A program made the position numbers and the translations under genes. A model generated the notes under the pieces. That model saw only the letters and a list, made by a program, of their open reading frames with translations. It ran no database searches and was not told where the DNA came from. From Rhynchopus sp. YZ270_cl-10 (Eukaryota > Euglenozoa > Diplonemea > Diplonemida > Diplonemidae): a stretch of DNA of 64,000 nucleotides. This document shows, piece by piece, positions 32,705 to 43,581 of this stretch (position 1 is the stretch's first letter; every line of letters starts with the position of its first letter). The stretch covers positions 496,001 to 560,000 of the forward strand of contig OZ037919.1 of the NCBI GenBank assembly GCA_964035575.1, read 5' to 3'.

Positions 32705-33630
32705 CCCCCCCCCCCCCCCCCCCTAGGCATAGGTGCCCGCCGAGTCGTTTTTGGGCGAGTTGTCGGAACTTTACGATTTCACCTAACAACTCGCCCAAAA
32801 ACTCGGACAACTCGGCCACAACTCGCCCTATACTCGGCACAACTCGCCCTATACTCGGCACAACTCGGCCACAACTCGGCCACAACTCGCCCATTTTTAC
32901 AGGCAAAAACATACAGGGATGGGAGGTGACGTTGTAAGGTTACACACATGTAACGTTGGTACAACACATAATCTCAAGAAAAACAACCAGGGCTAAGGCC
33001 AAACGCCACTCATTACATGCACCTTGTCATATGACTAGTCATAGGTGGTAACTAGGTCGTGGTGGTCCATGGGCCACCGTGCACACTCACGGTTTTTGGT
33101 AATTGCTGGGGGGAATGGGATATACTCCGTACATGGATACCCACACAGAACACACGGTTCCCCAGACATCTGTCAGGCAATCACTGATTCACTTCACACA
33201 GGTCGGGCAGGCGCTGCCTGCCCATCCTCTTTTCCTGTCTGCTATCGATTCCAGGTTCACAACGTTCACACGTTTAGTCAAAATGCTTTGGGCGACGACT
33301 TCCTTTGGGATACACAAAACCACACAAAGCGCACATTCACAGACCAGCTGTGAAGCGTGGGATGCACAAGATAAAACGTGATGTGGTGTACCTGTGTACC
33401 TGTGTACCTGTGTACCTGTGTACCTGTGTACCTGTGTACCTGTGTACCTGTGTACCTGTGTACCTGTGTACCTGTGTACCTGTGTACCTGTGTACCTGTG
33501 TACCTGTGTTTTTGTAGCCATAAAAAATCCCAAAAAAAAACAACTCGCCCAAAAAAAATGGGCGAGTTGTTGGCCGAATTTGGGCGAGTTGCCGAGTTGT
33601 TTTAACTCGCCGGGCACCTATGCCTAGGGG
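32705..33630. mobile_element. TIR element with microsatellite interior (926 bp)
   Basis: TIR CCTAGGCATAGGTGCCCG (32722-32739) is mirrored at 33611-33628, preceded by C's on the left and followed by G's on the right. A direct repeat GTCCGAC flanks it (32698-32704, 33631-33637). The interior has many ACTCGGCC / ACTCGCCC units near both ends and an 8-bp microsatellite. No transposase. Confidence 0.8.
33388..33510. repeat. 8-bp tandem repeat ACCTGTGT
   Basis: About 15 perfect units. Because 8 is not a multiple of 3 and no unit makes a stop, most frames stay open; the resulting peptides are not genes. Confidence 0.9.
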
Positions 33631-33689
33631 GTCCGACTCCTAATAGACTTGTGTATAAAATTTCGTACCAAAAACTCATTATTAAACTT

Positions 33690-34763
33690 CTGGTCATCTC
33701 CAAGGCAACTGCGGGTGAAAAACACCCTCAGAGTGGGTCACAGGGGGCCTGTGGGTCGAAAAACGACCCAGAAGCCACCCCAGAATACAAAAAAATGGAA
33801 AAAAATAGTGAAAAAACGGCTTTTTTCACGTTTTGGCCACTTTGGGCAAAATAGCGATTTTTCGAGAAAAAAATCAAAAACCGGGATATTTTTTGACATC
33901 ACAAAGCCTCCTTTGGCACAAATATACCCCAAAAGTGGCCTGTGAGTCCATTCCAACCTGTTTTGGACATATTTGACACTTTTGGAAGTGTTTTTTTGGT
34001 GTTTTTAGGTCAAAAAAATGCCCAAGACGTCCCCAAGACATCCCCAAGACACTTTGCACACCCCCTGTTACGGTCATATTTTTTTCGTTTTTTTGCCTGA
34101 AACCCCCAAAATACCCCTCCCGGACCCCACATAGTCCCGAATATCCATCACACACCCACTCAGAGTGAGTAGAAGCACCCCAAAAAAAATATTTTTTAAA
34201 GCCCTAAAATTGTGCTTCAGTTTCGGCAGCATCCATGTTGAAGTTGAAGGGCTTTAAAAAATATTTTTTTTGGGGTGCTTCTACTCACTCTGAGTGGGTG
34301 TGTGATGGATATTCGGGACTATGTGGGGTCCGGGAGGGGTATTTTGGGGGTTTCAGGCAAAAAAACGAAAAAAATATGACCGTAACAGGGGGTGTGCAAA
34401 GTGTCTTGGGGATGTCTTGGGGACGTCTTGGGCATTTTTTTGACCTAAAAACACCAAAAAAACACTTCCAAAAGTGTCAAATATGTCCAAAACAGGTTGG
34501 AATGGACTCACAGGCCACTTTTGGGGTATATTTGTGCCAAAGGAGGCTTTGTGATGTCAAAAAATATCCCGGTTTTTGATTTTTTTCTCGAAAAATCGCT
34601 ATTTTGCCCAAAGTGGCCAAAACGTGAAAAAAGCCGTTTTTTCACTATTTTTTTCCATTTTTTTGTATTCTGGGGTGGCTTCTGGGTCGTTTTTCGACCC
34701 ACAGGCCCCCTGTGACCCACTCTGAGGGTGTTTTTCACCCGCAGTTGCCTTGGAGATGGCCAG
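33690..34763. repeat. Near-perfect inverted repeat, two 516-bp arms
   Basis: Left arm 33690-34205, right arm 34248-34763, 42-bp spacer. I found one difference (T at 33693 against C in the mirror). Arms include AGAAGCACCCC, TGTGGGGTCCGGGAGGGG and GGGTCACAGGGGGCCTGTGG. Short frames repeat in both arms but have no known domain. Transcription would give a long hairpin RNA. Confidence 0.9.
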
Positions 34764-34848
34764 ATAATGCCAAATGAATTTTCCGTGCGCAAAAAATGGC
34801 TGGAGTCGTACCCCCTACCCCCCCGCTTTTTTTTTTTTTTATTCCCCT

Positions 34849-35196
34849 GGGAAATAAAGTATACGAAGGATTTGGCACTTTTAGCGGGATTTTATTTAAT
34901 GATAATTTCACGCTAAATTTTGGTACATGTAGGTAGTAGGGCTGGAGGGACCGTCCAGCCTTTTTTAGCCTCCCTCCAGCCTCCTCAATCCCGCCAGCCC
35001 CTCAGCGGGCCTATCTAGGGGTCCGCGGGACCCGGTAGCGCTGGCGGGAGGGTAATGAGAGCTTTTTTTTTTTTTTTTTCACGCTCTTTTTTTTTTTTCC
35101 CCTGAGAGCTTCCTGTGAGGACACATTCTCGTTAGTTATTGCACAATAAATAAGTCCCGCTAAAAGTGCCAAATCCTTTCGTATACTTTATTTCCC
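34849..35196. mobile_element. TIR element (348 bp)
   Basis: GGGAAATAAAGTATACGAAG, GATTTGGCACTTTTAGCGGG at the left is mirrored at 35157-35196, a TIR of about 42 bp with one indel. The target duplication is unclear. The interior is GC-richer with CCTCCAGCC repeats. Confidence 0.75.
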
Positions 35197-35214
35197 GTGA
35201 AATAAAATTACGTA

Positions 35215-35376
35215 TTCACCTCCTTTTAGCGGATTATTTTGCGATACTTCACTTATTTTTTTCCCAGGCTCGTGCACTCAATTTGCCTCGCTTCGCTCGG
35301 CAAATTAAGTAGCCCTCGCCTGGGAAAAAAATGCGTGAAGTTATCGCAAAATAAAACCCCGCTAAAAGGAGGTGAA
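35215..35376. mobile_element. TA-flanked MITE (162 bp)
   Basis: TTCACCTCCTTTTAGCGG and mirror, TA on both sides (35213-35214, 35377-35378). A CCCAGGC/GCCTGGG stem and TGCCTCGCTTCGCTCGGCA sit in the centre. Confidence 0.8.
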
Positions 35377-35378
35377 TA

Positions 35379-35985
35379 AATAGTTATTTTTTTTTTTTTA
35401 AAATTCAGTATATTTTACACTTTTCTATTTTTTACTTTTATTTTATTTCTCTTTCTTGTGTGTTTGCTGAGGTTTTCTATCTGATACACAGACAGGATGT
35501 GTTGGTATTTGTTTGGATTGGTAGCAATTATTGCACGGAATACTTTACGTATACACGGCAGCCATCAAGACCAAGACTCTTTAGGTTACTCTTCCTCCTG
35601 GTGATCAGACATTACATCCAGTAAGGACAGAGAAAGGAATAAGAAAAAAGAAAAAAAAAACTTTTGTATTTTGTGTATTCCCGAAACAAAAAACTGAAGT
35701 AGAAGGTACCAAATGTTCACACGAACATCGGTTTCACGATATTCACCCACCATTTAAAGGGAAATCACTGAAGATGTCCACCCTTTTGAATACAACTGTA
35801 TGATTCTTAGGACTGAAACAGGGTTAATATCAGAAACCAATCTACTGAAGTTTCAACTTGTGCATGAAGCATTTTACTTTTCTTTTCTACGTTTTGCAAA
35901 ACACACAACATAAAAAGAAAGATGGGACCATTTTTGTTGATCCCTCACCATATACTATCAATTTATTGATTGCATATGATGAAAA

Positions 35986-36016
<31 letters not shown>

Positions 36017-37284
36017 CTTTTCTATGGAATCCGAAGGGAAAGACTCCACGAATGTCTGCAATGCCTACGTACTTCATGGATATCAGTACGCGATGCTGAT
36101 TTTTCATGTTAGACGGCAGTTTTACTAATAACTATAGCCTCTCAAAAGGTCTTCGTTACAATAACCGCCCGAGGTAGACTAAGAAGCCTACGAACCCAGT
36201 TGCGGGGTGGCCTATCGATGCTACGAGCACGATGCAACATGCAGTTTTTCTTGAACCCTTTTTCTTCAACAGTGCAATGCAAATAAAAGAACGGAGTAAT
36301 CCTCAGCAAGAAACTCTACCTTTTCTGTTATCAATTTTTGTCTATCGTGTGTGAATTTCTTCTAAACCACCTCAGAGAGCAAGCAATATGAGCCGATAGG
36401 ACTCACACTTGCCAATATATAAAACGCGGGGCCTGCTATGGGAAACCCCCATATGCTGCGTAAATTCTCCTCGAACGGTGGTGCGTTCGACTAAGGAACC
36501 TGGCTAGTTCCATAAACTGAGGGGTAGCGAAACCTTGAGCCCACTGATACACACTAAAAAAACCTAATGTTGAGTGCTTAAAGAGCCTTTCTACTTTTAC
36601 TTACAAAGAGAAGGCTATCACAAGGAATATGTGTAATTGCCCTATTCATACGACAGTATACCATTGATATGTGAATACTGTCTGCCCACAGGTTGGCGAG
36701 CTACGATACCTGAACACAAACAAAAAAACGACTTCATCACTCTTTTTTATTATTCCAAAGTGTACTCAAAAAAACAATGACTCGACAAAAGTGTTCATGT
36801 TTTTACTTTTTATTTTAAGCCCTTGCTCCTTCTGATGAGCGCGGTCGAAGGGCACTTTTCCTGGTCAGGGAGCAGACCGCCGAAACCAGTTTTTAACTTT
36901 TCCTTTTCTTTTATTTTGAAAAACACGAAAAAAGATTCCTGAAGACCAATTGGTCATGGATCCAAAACACAAAAGCAACAACAAAACAAAAAAGCAAATA
37001 GTACATTTTTAAAGACCACCAAAACAAAAAGAGCACAAAGCAAAAACAACAACTTTCTGACAAACCCCCCCCACCCCCCCGCCTCCAAAAAATTATGCGG
37101 AAATTGTCCGCCAAAATGTTTTATATACCTTCCCTCACATCATGCATACTCTTTTGTTTTTTTTTTTTTTTTTTTTGGACCACCTCAAGGTCTGTACTGT
37201 GTGCACAACCAAAAGCCTTGCGATGAGTTGTGTGCTGTCCTCTCCCTTTCCCCTTATTCACCTCCCCCGCACGGATATCTACTT
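35379..37284. other. Gene-free spacer
   Basis: I see no gene, repeat family or RNA here that I can name. 36385-36560 is less AT-rich and lacks T runs, so it could hold a structured RNA, but no tRNA, rRNA or snRNA motif is recognised. 37096-37135 is an inverted partner of 32662-32700. Confidence 0.4.
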
Positions 37285-37420
37285 TTTAGTCAGACGTAAA
37301 ACCTCGAAATGGATTTTGTAGGACTGCATGGTTGGGGGTGTCCACCCCCCGGTACACCCCGGTCATTGTACCAAAGGTACACTATTTCGAGGGCTTTTGT
37401 ATTTTCAAATCAACTCTAGT
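37285..37420 (+). repeat. Short repeat family C
   Basis: GTAAAACCTCGAAATGGATT, GGGTGTCCACCCCCCGGTAC, AAGGTACACTATTTCGAGGG, CTTTTGTATTTTCAAATC. Confidence 0.75.
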
Positions 37421-38069
37421 TTCACATTTTTGTCGATCCCTCCAATGCCCCCTAGATATATCTACACTTCATCACAAAAATGTACAGTCCTTATCAAAAA
37501 CGGAAAAAGAGTACGTAACACAATTCGAACGAATTTTCAAAAAAAAAAAAAACCTTTAAGAGTGGAGCTTACACAGTGTGGCAACTACACTATTCCAACC
37601 AGGGAAATAGCTACTAAGGCCGAATTATGCGACATTACCCGTGTATCCTGCTATTTCCTTGATTCCAACAATTCTTTTAATAAAAAAAAACTTGCGTGTT
37701 TTTCTCTACCACCCTGCCCGACCATGAATCCATTCCTCATTACTTCTTCCATTGCTGCACAGCAGAAGGGGGGGAGGAGGCAACACGTAGCTAACAGAGT
37801 GTTGTATTATTGAACAATCCGTGTTGTTCTTTTCTTTGGTTTCACTCAGCAGTTGTGTGAAGCTTAGATTCATCTTCAGGGGTTTTGTTTTGTTTTTTTT
37901 TGCATCTTACATCCTTTTTTTGACAGTATTTGACAGCATTTTCCCTTATGTAAATGGGGGAGAGTATCTGTCATTTTTTTTATCAGTAAAAAGAAACCAA
38001 AACCATAACTCATATCAATCTTCAAGATGTGCACAAGCAAGATGCACTCAAGACGTTCTTCATACGTTA
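37421..38069. other. Spacer with decayed G and A repeats
   Basis: 37558-37600 is a family G relative (GAGTGGAGCTTACACAG, GGCAACTACACTATTCC). 37850-37880 has a poor family A trace. No gene. Confidence 0.45.
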
Positions 38070-38161
38070 CCGTATTCGTAAAAATGTTCGACCGTAAAAA
38101 AAAGTCGAACTTCCAGAAAAATCCGGTACATTAGTACGGTCGATAATTTGTACGAATACGG
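38070..38161. mobile_element. TA-flanked MITE, copy 2 (92 bp)
   Basis: CCGTATTCGTAAAAATGTTC and mirror with TA flanks. Slightly shorter and more diverged in its right arm than the copy at 22352. Confidence 0.85.
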
Positions 38162-38902
38162 TAAGGGCACGGTAATTTTTATTTTTGGTAAGCGTCTGCG
38201 TGCGTACTTTTTTTTTGAGATTCCAGGGAAAAAAATTATGTAGAAAAAAAAATTATAAAGGGGGGCCCTCAATAACTCAACTATGTATTTTAGGTAAAAA
38301 ATGTACATTTTTCAGCGCAAATTGACCCCATCACAGCACACACAGACTCCCGAGAGCCGAAATCAAAAAAAATTTCACCCGATTTTTTGTGGGCAAAAAT
38401 TGGTGGGAAAATATTTTTGGTACCTGTATTTCCCCCACTGTAATTTTCCCCTATAATTTTTTTCACCACTCATAATTTTTTTTACTGCATAATTTTTTTT
38501 TGCGTGCGTGCGTACTTTTTTTTGAGAAGTGGTCTGACGCTTACCAAGAAAAAAAATTACCGTGCCCTAATGGAAAAAAAAAATGGTGTAGTTGCCACCC
38601 TGCGCAAGCTCCATCAGCTTCAAAAAGGTTCTATTAAAGGTGGCCTCAGTACAAAAAGGGTCCTGCAAAACTTATTCTTTTCTTATATTTGGGCCATGGT
38701 TCCGTTCCCCACAGCCTAGAGATGCGCGTCTCCTCTTTCCATCGAAGGTGACTGAATCACAGGCTGTTCATCTTACAAAAAAAAAAAAATCGTTGATTTT
38801 TATTTTATTTTTAGATTTTGTCTTCGCAATAGATGATAGGAATCCGCATGGTTTCGGGTCCACCACCCCGCGGACCTCCCCCCCATTCTTTATTTGTATT
38901 CA

Positions 38903-39050
38903 TGATGAGAGGAAGCGGGAGTGGGGCAGATCAGATGTAAACCTCGAAATGGATGTAGGATTTCACTGGGTTGGGGTGGGTCCACCCCCCGGTGTTCTGG
39001 TCACATACCAAAGGTGCACTGTGACGAGAGAGTTTTTCATTTTTTACAAA
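38903..39050 (+). repeat. Short repeat family C, full-length copy
   Basis: TGATGAGAGGAAGCGGGAGT, CAGATCAGATG, CCTCGAAATGGATGTAGG, GGGTCCACCCCCCGG, AAAGGTGCACTGTGACGAGA. Confidence 0.75.
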
Positions 39051-39171
39051 AGGGGGATTTCATTTTCCCCCTCTTCCTTTTCTTGCATCTGTCAAGCAGT
39101 CCTCTGTAGTGCAGAGGCGTTTGAAATCCTCATCAATTATCCCTTACCCTCCTGTTGTTGATTGTCATCAA

Positions 39172-39212
39172 GGTGACTGGCACGAGAGGCTTAGGTCTAT
39201 CTGAATTTTCTT
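39172..39212 (+). repeat. Short repeat family A
   Basis: Preceded by GATTGTCATCAA; GGTGACTGGCACGAGAGGCT, TAGGTCTATC. Confidence 0.65.
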
Positions 39213-39275
39213 CTTCTTTTTTAATTTCTTGATCCTCCTATGCTATCAATTTGTTGAATGCATATGATTGAAATA

Positions 39276-39375
39276 CCGTCTTCATAAATATGTTCGACCG
39301 TAATAAAGTTCGTCCTTTTCAGGATTTTTCTGGAAGTTCGTCCTTTTTTACGGTCGAACATTTTTACGAAGACAG
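39276..39375. mobile_element. TA-flanked MITE, copy 3 (100 bp)
   Basis: CCGTCTTCATAAATATGTTC at the left, mirrored at the right. TA flanks. Its central CAGGATTTTTCTGGAAG is in the opposite orientation to copy 1. Confidence 0.85.
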
Positions 39376-39569
39376 TACTTTAATTTCTAATGAGAAGCTT
39401 CCTAACATCCATTCTGTCTTTTTTTTTTTCCCTTTTATTTTGGGGGAGAAAAATATCCATCAGATATTTTTCTCGGTTCTTTTTCTTTCCTTTTTCGCAC
39501 GTATTTTGCTCTGTGTGTTTCTTTTTGTCTTACCAATGACAGAAACGAAATGTACATCCCGCGAAAAAT

Positions 39570-39614
<45 letters not shown>

Positions 39615-39838
39615 AAAACTTCGGCTAAGGTGCGGGGGCGCTCACTGAACTGCACCCATCCACCCTTAGAGAGGGTTGTACGGCAGAGATGAGACACTGA
39701 AAAATCTCTGTTCCGGCCATCTGTTTTTTGTAAAAAGAAACTTCAAGGAAACTGTACTTCATTGGTCCCCACCAGTGGAGTCCCCCATACAGGAGGAAGG
39801 GAGGGGGTTCGCCCTCTCCCACCATACTACACGCGAAT

Positions 39839-40339
39839 ATGACTCTCCTTTTAAGGAGATATGATATGGCGATTGCTCAGTCGCGGGCTATGATGGATGA
39901 GGCGGTGACTGAGGAAAAGTGGTGTGCTGCGGCCGACCTGGTGTCAGCTGCATGCACTCTATCGGGGCTGATCTCGCAGCTCACGATAGAGGTAGCAGAA
40001 GAGGAAACGGCGGTGCAACCGCCACATGACGAGACACCGCGGGCCGTAGCGCTTGCGATGTTGGTGCGAGCAGCAGCAGCGACTTGCACCGAAGACGAGA
40101 CACCCGGCGCCTGCTTCCCCGCAGGAGCCACCACAACAGCGACCCCCACCATGACGTGCACCACCGGTGGGAAGGTCAAGACGCCTCACAAGGCGCTGAA
40201 GAACAAGCCCCCGCCGCCGCCCCCACCCGACCGTGGGTTGACTGCAGCCAGGAAGCCAGTGCCGCCGCCGCCGCCCAATCGAGACTGGACGACGACGACC
40301 GCCATGAGCATTGCATGGAGTAACTCCGGCATCACTTAG
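39839..40339 (+). CDS. Small Ala- and Pro-rich protein, unknown family
   Basis: 166 aa from the ATG at 39839. The first 50 residues form a helical segment (AIAQSRAMMDEAVTEEKWCA, ADLVSAACTL) that resembles the UVR or coiled-coil type. An Ala-rich middle and a tail with two Pro runs (PPPPPPP near 125 and PPPPP near 142) follow. Codon use and GC content stand out sharply from the surrounding AT-rich DNA, which supports a real gene. A family G repeat begins 11 bases after the stop codon. A 44-base T tract ends about 225 bases upstream. No function can be assigned. Confidence 0.6.
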   Translation: MTLLLRRYDMAIAQSRAMMDEAVTEEKWCAAADLVSAACTLSGLISQLTIEVAEEETAVQPPHDETPRAVALAMLVRAAAATCTEDETPGACFPAGATTTATPTMTCTTGGKVKTPHKALKNKPPPPPPPDRGLTAARKPVPPPPPNRDWTTTTAMSIAWSNSGIT

Positions 40340-40349
40340 ACGCGTGTAG

Positions 40350-40400
40350 TATAGTGGAGTTCATCTTCGGGTGTCTACACTAAAACAACCAAGTTTTCAA
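40350..40400 (+). repeat. Short repeat family G in a 3' flank
   Basis: TATAGTGGAGTTCATCTTCG, GGTGTCTACACTAAAACAAC, CAAGTTTTCAAAA. Directly after a stop codon. Confidence 0.8.
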
Positions 40401-40761
40401 AAAACACAATTCATTGCTTTGCTAGCAAATGTGAGGCAGTTCTTTTGTTTCATTTTTTTTTGGGTCTTTTTCATCCCTTAGATTCTCAAAAATGCTTTCT
40501 GTTCTCCTGAACTGAATGATGATTTGCTTTTTGTTTTACAGTTTGTCAGATGTATGTACGAGATGCACATTCATTTTTCAAGCGTTCCTTCACTTTCCCC
40601 TCCGTTTTTTTTTCTTCTTCTTCCCGATAGCAATTACTTATTTCTTCTTTCTTCTTCATCAGCGTAACCCTAATTGGTTACGATGAAAGTATTGTATGTC
40701 GTCCACCTGACCACCAGTAGTGCTTCCTTTTCTGTTGTCATTTTTTTTTTTCTTTTCATAC

Positions 40762-40808
40762 GGTGACTCTACAAGAGAGGCTTAGGTTCACCCCTATTAA
40801 CTTCTCTT
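40762..40808 (+). repeat. Short repeat family A
   Basis: GGTGACTCTACAAGAGAGGC, TTAGGTTCACC, CCTATTAACTTCTC. Confidence 0.7.
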
Positions 40809-40874
40809 TTAGTTCACCGCTTTCTTTCTCGCCCTTGCTCCTGCGTCTGACTTGCTAAGGCGCGAAAAAATTTG

Positions 40875-40925
40875 TATAGTGGAGCACACTCTAGGGTGGC
40901 TACACTAATACAACCAAAATTTCAA
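40875..40925 (+). repeat. Short repeat family G, variant
   Basis: TATAGTGGAGCACACTCTAG, GGTGGCTACACTAATACAAC, CAAAATTTCAAAA. The loop differs from the 4360 type. Confidence 0.75.
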
Positions 40926-41071
40926 AAAAGGAAAAAATGGAGATTGGAAGGCAACTACACTCCAACAATTTGTCAAAAAAAAAATCTCAGAAAAACAAAA
41001 ACAAAAAACAAAAACAACAACAGTGAGGACACATTGAGTAGAAGCATCTCGGTTGGTCTTTCCTTGGCATA

Positions 41072-41732
41072 CCGGCGCGCGTACATATTACGTCGCGTAT
41101 TTATTACGGGTGGTACTTATTACGTCGCGTACTAATTAAGTCGCTTTTTGGGGGCCCGCGGGCCCCCAAAAAGCGACGTAATTAGTACACACCGTAAGGT
41201 AAAAAAAAAAAATGGGAGTAATCATGTTGGAACACAGCTGGTGTGGGCACATCACTGGGGGGATACCACCAAACCCACACAATCCCGAAGTCATCGCAGA
41301 TCGTGTGAACGAGGAGGAGAACAAACCCAACACGCGGCGCGTGTAGACGGCACAGGGTAAGGTGGAAGAAATCGGTGAGAACTCTGCCACAGTGCGTCTA
41401 GTACCTCCACATCGCGCAAGAGGAGTGGGAAGTGCCAATGGAGTTCCTCAAATCCGCAATTTGAGCCATTCGTTCATATTTCAACAAATATTTTTAAAAA
41501 ACTTTTGTTTGCATGTTGCAATCTCTTCCCAATGTAACCTTGTAAAGGGCCGAGGGCCAACACGCCAACACCAAGAGAAATGCCAGACATCCTTCCCACT
41601 CACCTTGTCCGTAGATTTTGTTTTTCTTCAAAAAATTAATTACGTCGCACACTTATTACGTCGCGTACTAATTAAGTCGGCATTTGCCCTAACCGACTTA
41701 ATTAGTACGCGACGTAATATGTACGCGGCCGG
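41072..41732. mobile_element. TA-flanked foldback element with a coding-like interior (661 bp)
   Basis: CCGGCGCGCGTACATATTAC and its mirror (with one indel), TA flanks at 41070-41071 and 41733-41734. Each end holds a large palindrome built on CGCGTACTAATTAAGTCG; the left one has GGGGGCCCGCGGGCCCCC at its centre. The interior 41186-41630 is GC-rich with coding character (GGIPPNPHNPEVIADRVNEE, then KVEEIGENSATVRLVPPH), perhaps a captured host gene piece. Confidence 0.75.
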
Positions 41733-42786
41733 TAACACAATTTTTAAAAAAAAAAAATAATTCATACCCTTCGCTCATGAGACTTCTCCACCCTCCACGA
41801 ACCTTATGTTGGGGTTTGGGGTTTGGGTGCTGTGTGTAGGGTAATTCCGGCACGGAATCTATTGTATTTTTCTTTTTTCTGTGTGTGTGTGTAGCGTCAT
41901 CGACCGTATTTTGCGAGAACTTAGTCCCACTGTTTGTTTGTTTTGTTTCCCCATTTTTTTCTTTCTCCTATCCTCCTCCTCCTAGTATGTAGACAGTATA
42001 GGTGCCACAGCCACAGCACCAACTGGGACCCGGTCCCAAGACTACCCTTAAGAAGAACAAGATGAGCAACTACCCTATATGCAGGGGGCATGCACAGGAT
42101 AGGTACAAAGTTTTTTTTTTTAAAAGAAAGTGGAGATTGGCTCAACTGTGGCAACACAACCGAGGGCAACTACACTACAACAATTTATCAAAAAAAAAGA
42201 CAAAAAAAACAATCAAGACTGATATGGGCAGCTTCACATGCATTATCATATAAAAAAAACGGCTTTTCAAATGACCGACTATCTAACAAAGCAAGGTCTA
42301 GCAAAGGATGTGCTATTCTGTTATTTTACGAGCCTTCCGGATGGCCCAACCTCTTGCTTCTGGTAACTATTGCCAAAAATCCTACAAAGGTGCAAAAAAA
42401 AAAAAACAACAATTACCACCATATTTCCCCGCAGGGTATGACCAACTCAACCCAAAAAAAAATATATGATTTTTCGGGGACCCTTTTTATCGTAGACTTA
42501 CTTTCAACCCCACATTTTCAAGGTGACCTTCAGGCACAATAGAGTGCTTAGGGATTATCTTGTACATTTTTTTTTTCTTTTTTTCTTTTTCTGTGTTCTC
42601 TCTTCAGGATGGGTCTCTCATATTCATCTTCCAAAAGAGTTTTTTTTTTGTCGTTCTGAGCAGCGATAGGGTGAGGTTAATCGTGTAGTGAGTGACTCAC
42701 CTTTTATTTCTGCTCTTTTCTCTTTTTTTATTTTCCTCAAAAAGGTGTTGCTCTCTGTTTATTTTGAGTCGGGCACATCTTTTCAG

Positions 42787-42834
42787 GTGACTAAGCAAAC
42801 GAGAGGCTTAGGGTCATCTTATAAACTTTTCTTT
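42787..42834 (+). repeat. Short repeat family A
   Basis: GGTGACTAAGCAAACGAGAG, GCTTAGGGTCATC, TTATAAACTTTTC. Full hairpin. Confidence 0.8.
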
Positions 42835-42888
42835 CAATTTTTTTTTTGGAGTGTCAGTGCTGCCCCAGACCACTCCGACTGTAGTGTA

Positions 42889-42935
42889 GGACTCAGAGGC
42901 GTTTAGCACTATCAACCTCACTTTTTTTTTTTTTT
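42889..42935 (+). repeat. Short repeat family E
   Basis: GGACTCAGAGGCGTTTAGCA, CTATCAACCTCAC, T run. The GTGCCTG head has diverged. Confidence 0.65.
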
Positions 42936-43315
42936 TTCTCAACAAACCAAAAGATTCTTTTTAAATTTACAAAAAAAAGAGGAGACGAAGCTGGTGGATA
43001 AAACTCCATCTTTCAATTGAAAATTATATCTTGATCTTTTTTTCTCTCTCTCTCTCTCCTTTCTCCCTAGTCTATCTGAGATGGGTATACCTCACTCCCT
43101 TTTTTTTTTTTCCCTCACTCCCCAGTCCGCTTCCCTCCCCCCCGTTCGTTGCTTTGCGCTACCATCGAGCCCCACCCCCCAGGTGGCGGTCCGGTGCTTG
43201 TCCTAAAGGTACACCACCCCCTTTCCCTATGCACTTACTTGTACACACCTACTGGGGAAGGTTTTTTTTTTTTACACATTGATCGGATTCTCCCTTCTTT
43301 TCTTTTTCTTTTCAG

Positions 43316-43365
43316 TGCCTGCTGTCCCATAGGGGTTTGCACTAATAAACTCCCCCTTTTTTTTC
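43316..43365 (+). repeat. Short repeat family E
   Basis: GTGCCTGCTGTCCCATAGGG, GTTTGCACTAATAAACTCCC, T's. Confidence 0.65.
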
Positions 43366-43581
43366 GTCGGCACCATACAAAAAAAACAGAAATCAATTAC
43401 ACGGGGCTGCGATCTACAGAACGAAAAAAGAAGAAGAAAAAAAATATCACATTCTCTCCACCGGAGGCCTTTTTTTTTTTTGAGATTTCTTTTTTTTTTT
43501 TTTTTTTTTTGAGAAAGTTCCTCCATCATAATATTCCTATAAAGGATGCGGAGGAGTGTGTGAGCCCTGCTTAACCTCACA

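Larger units (their letters stand above)
38162..39275. other. Spacer with A/T runs and short repeats
   Basis: 38190-38540 has AATTTTTTT runs and an inverted pair GGTAAGCGTCTGCGTGCG / ACGCTTACC at its edges (near 38188 and 38537), possibly an unlisted small element. No gene. Confidence 0.4.
40401..41069. other. Spacer with A and G repeats
   Basis: 40762-40808 and 40875-40925 are listed separately; 40938-40980 is a shortened long-form G unit. 40549 has an AGATGTATGTACGAGATGC unit like that at 7681. No gene. Confidence 0.45.

Noticed and set aside
33388-33510. Long Cys/Val/Thr-repeat open frames
   Set aside because: They come from an 8-bp tandem repeat without stops and lie inside a transposon; no gene signal.
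36385-36560. Possible structured RNA (less AT-rich block in the gene desert)
   Set aside because: No tRNA, rRNA, snRNA or ribozyme motif recognised; recorded only as spacer.
1385-39000. Hammerhead-ribozyme-like core in family C (CTGATGA ... CGAAA)
   Set aside because: CTGATGA and CGAAA occur together cleanly only at 22758; at 1385 the GAAA is changed and at 38903 the leading C is missing. I could not close all three stems or find a cleavage site in the right place.
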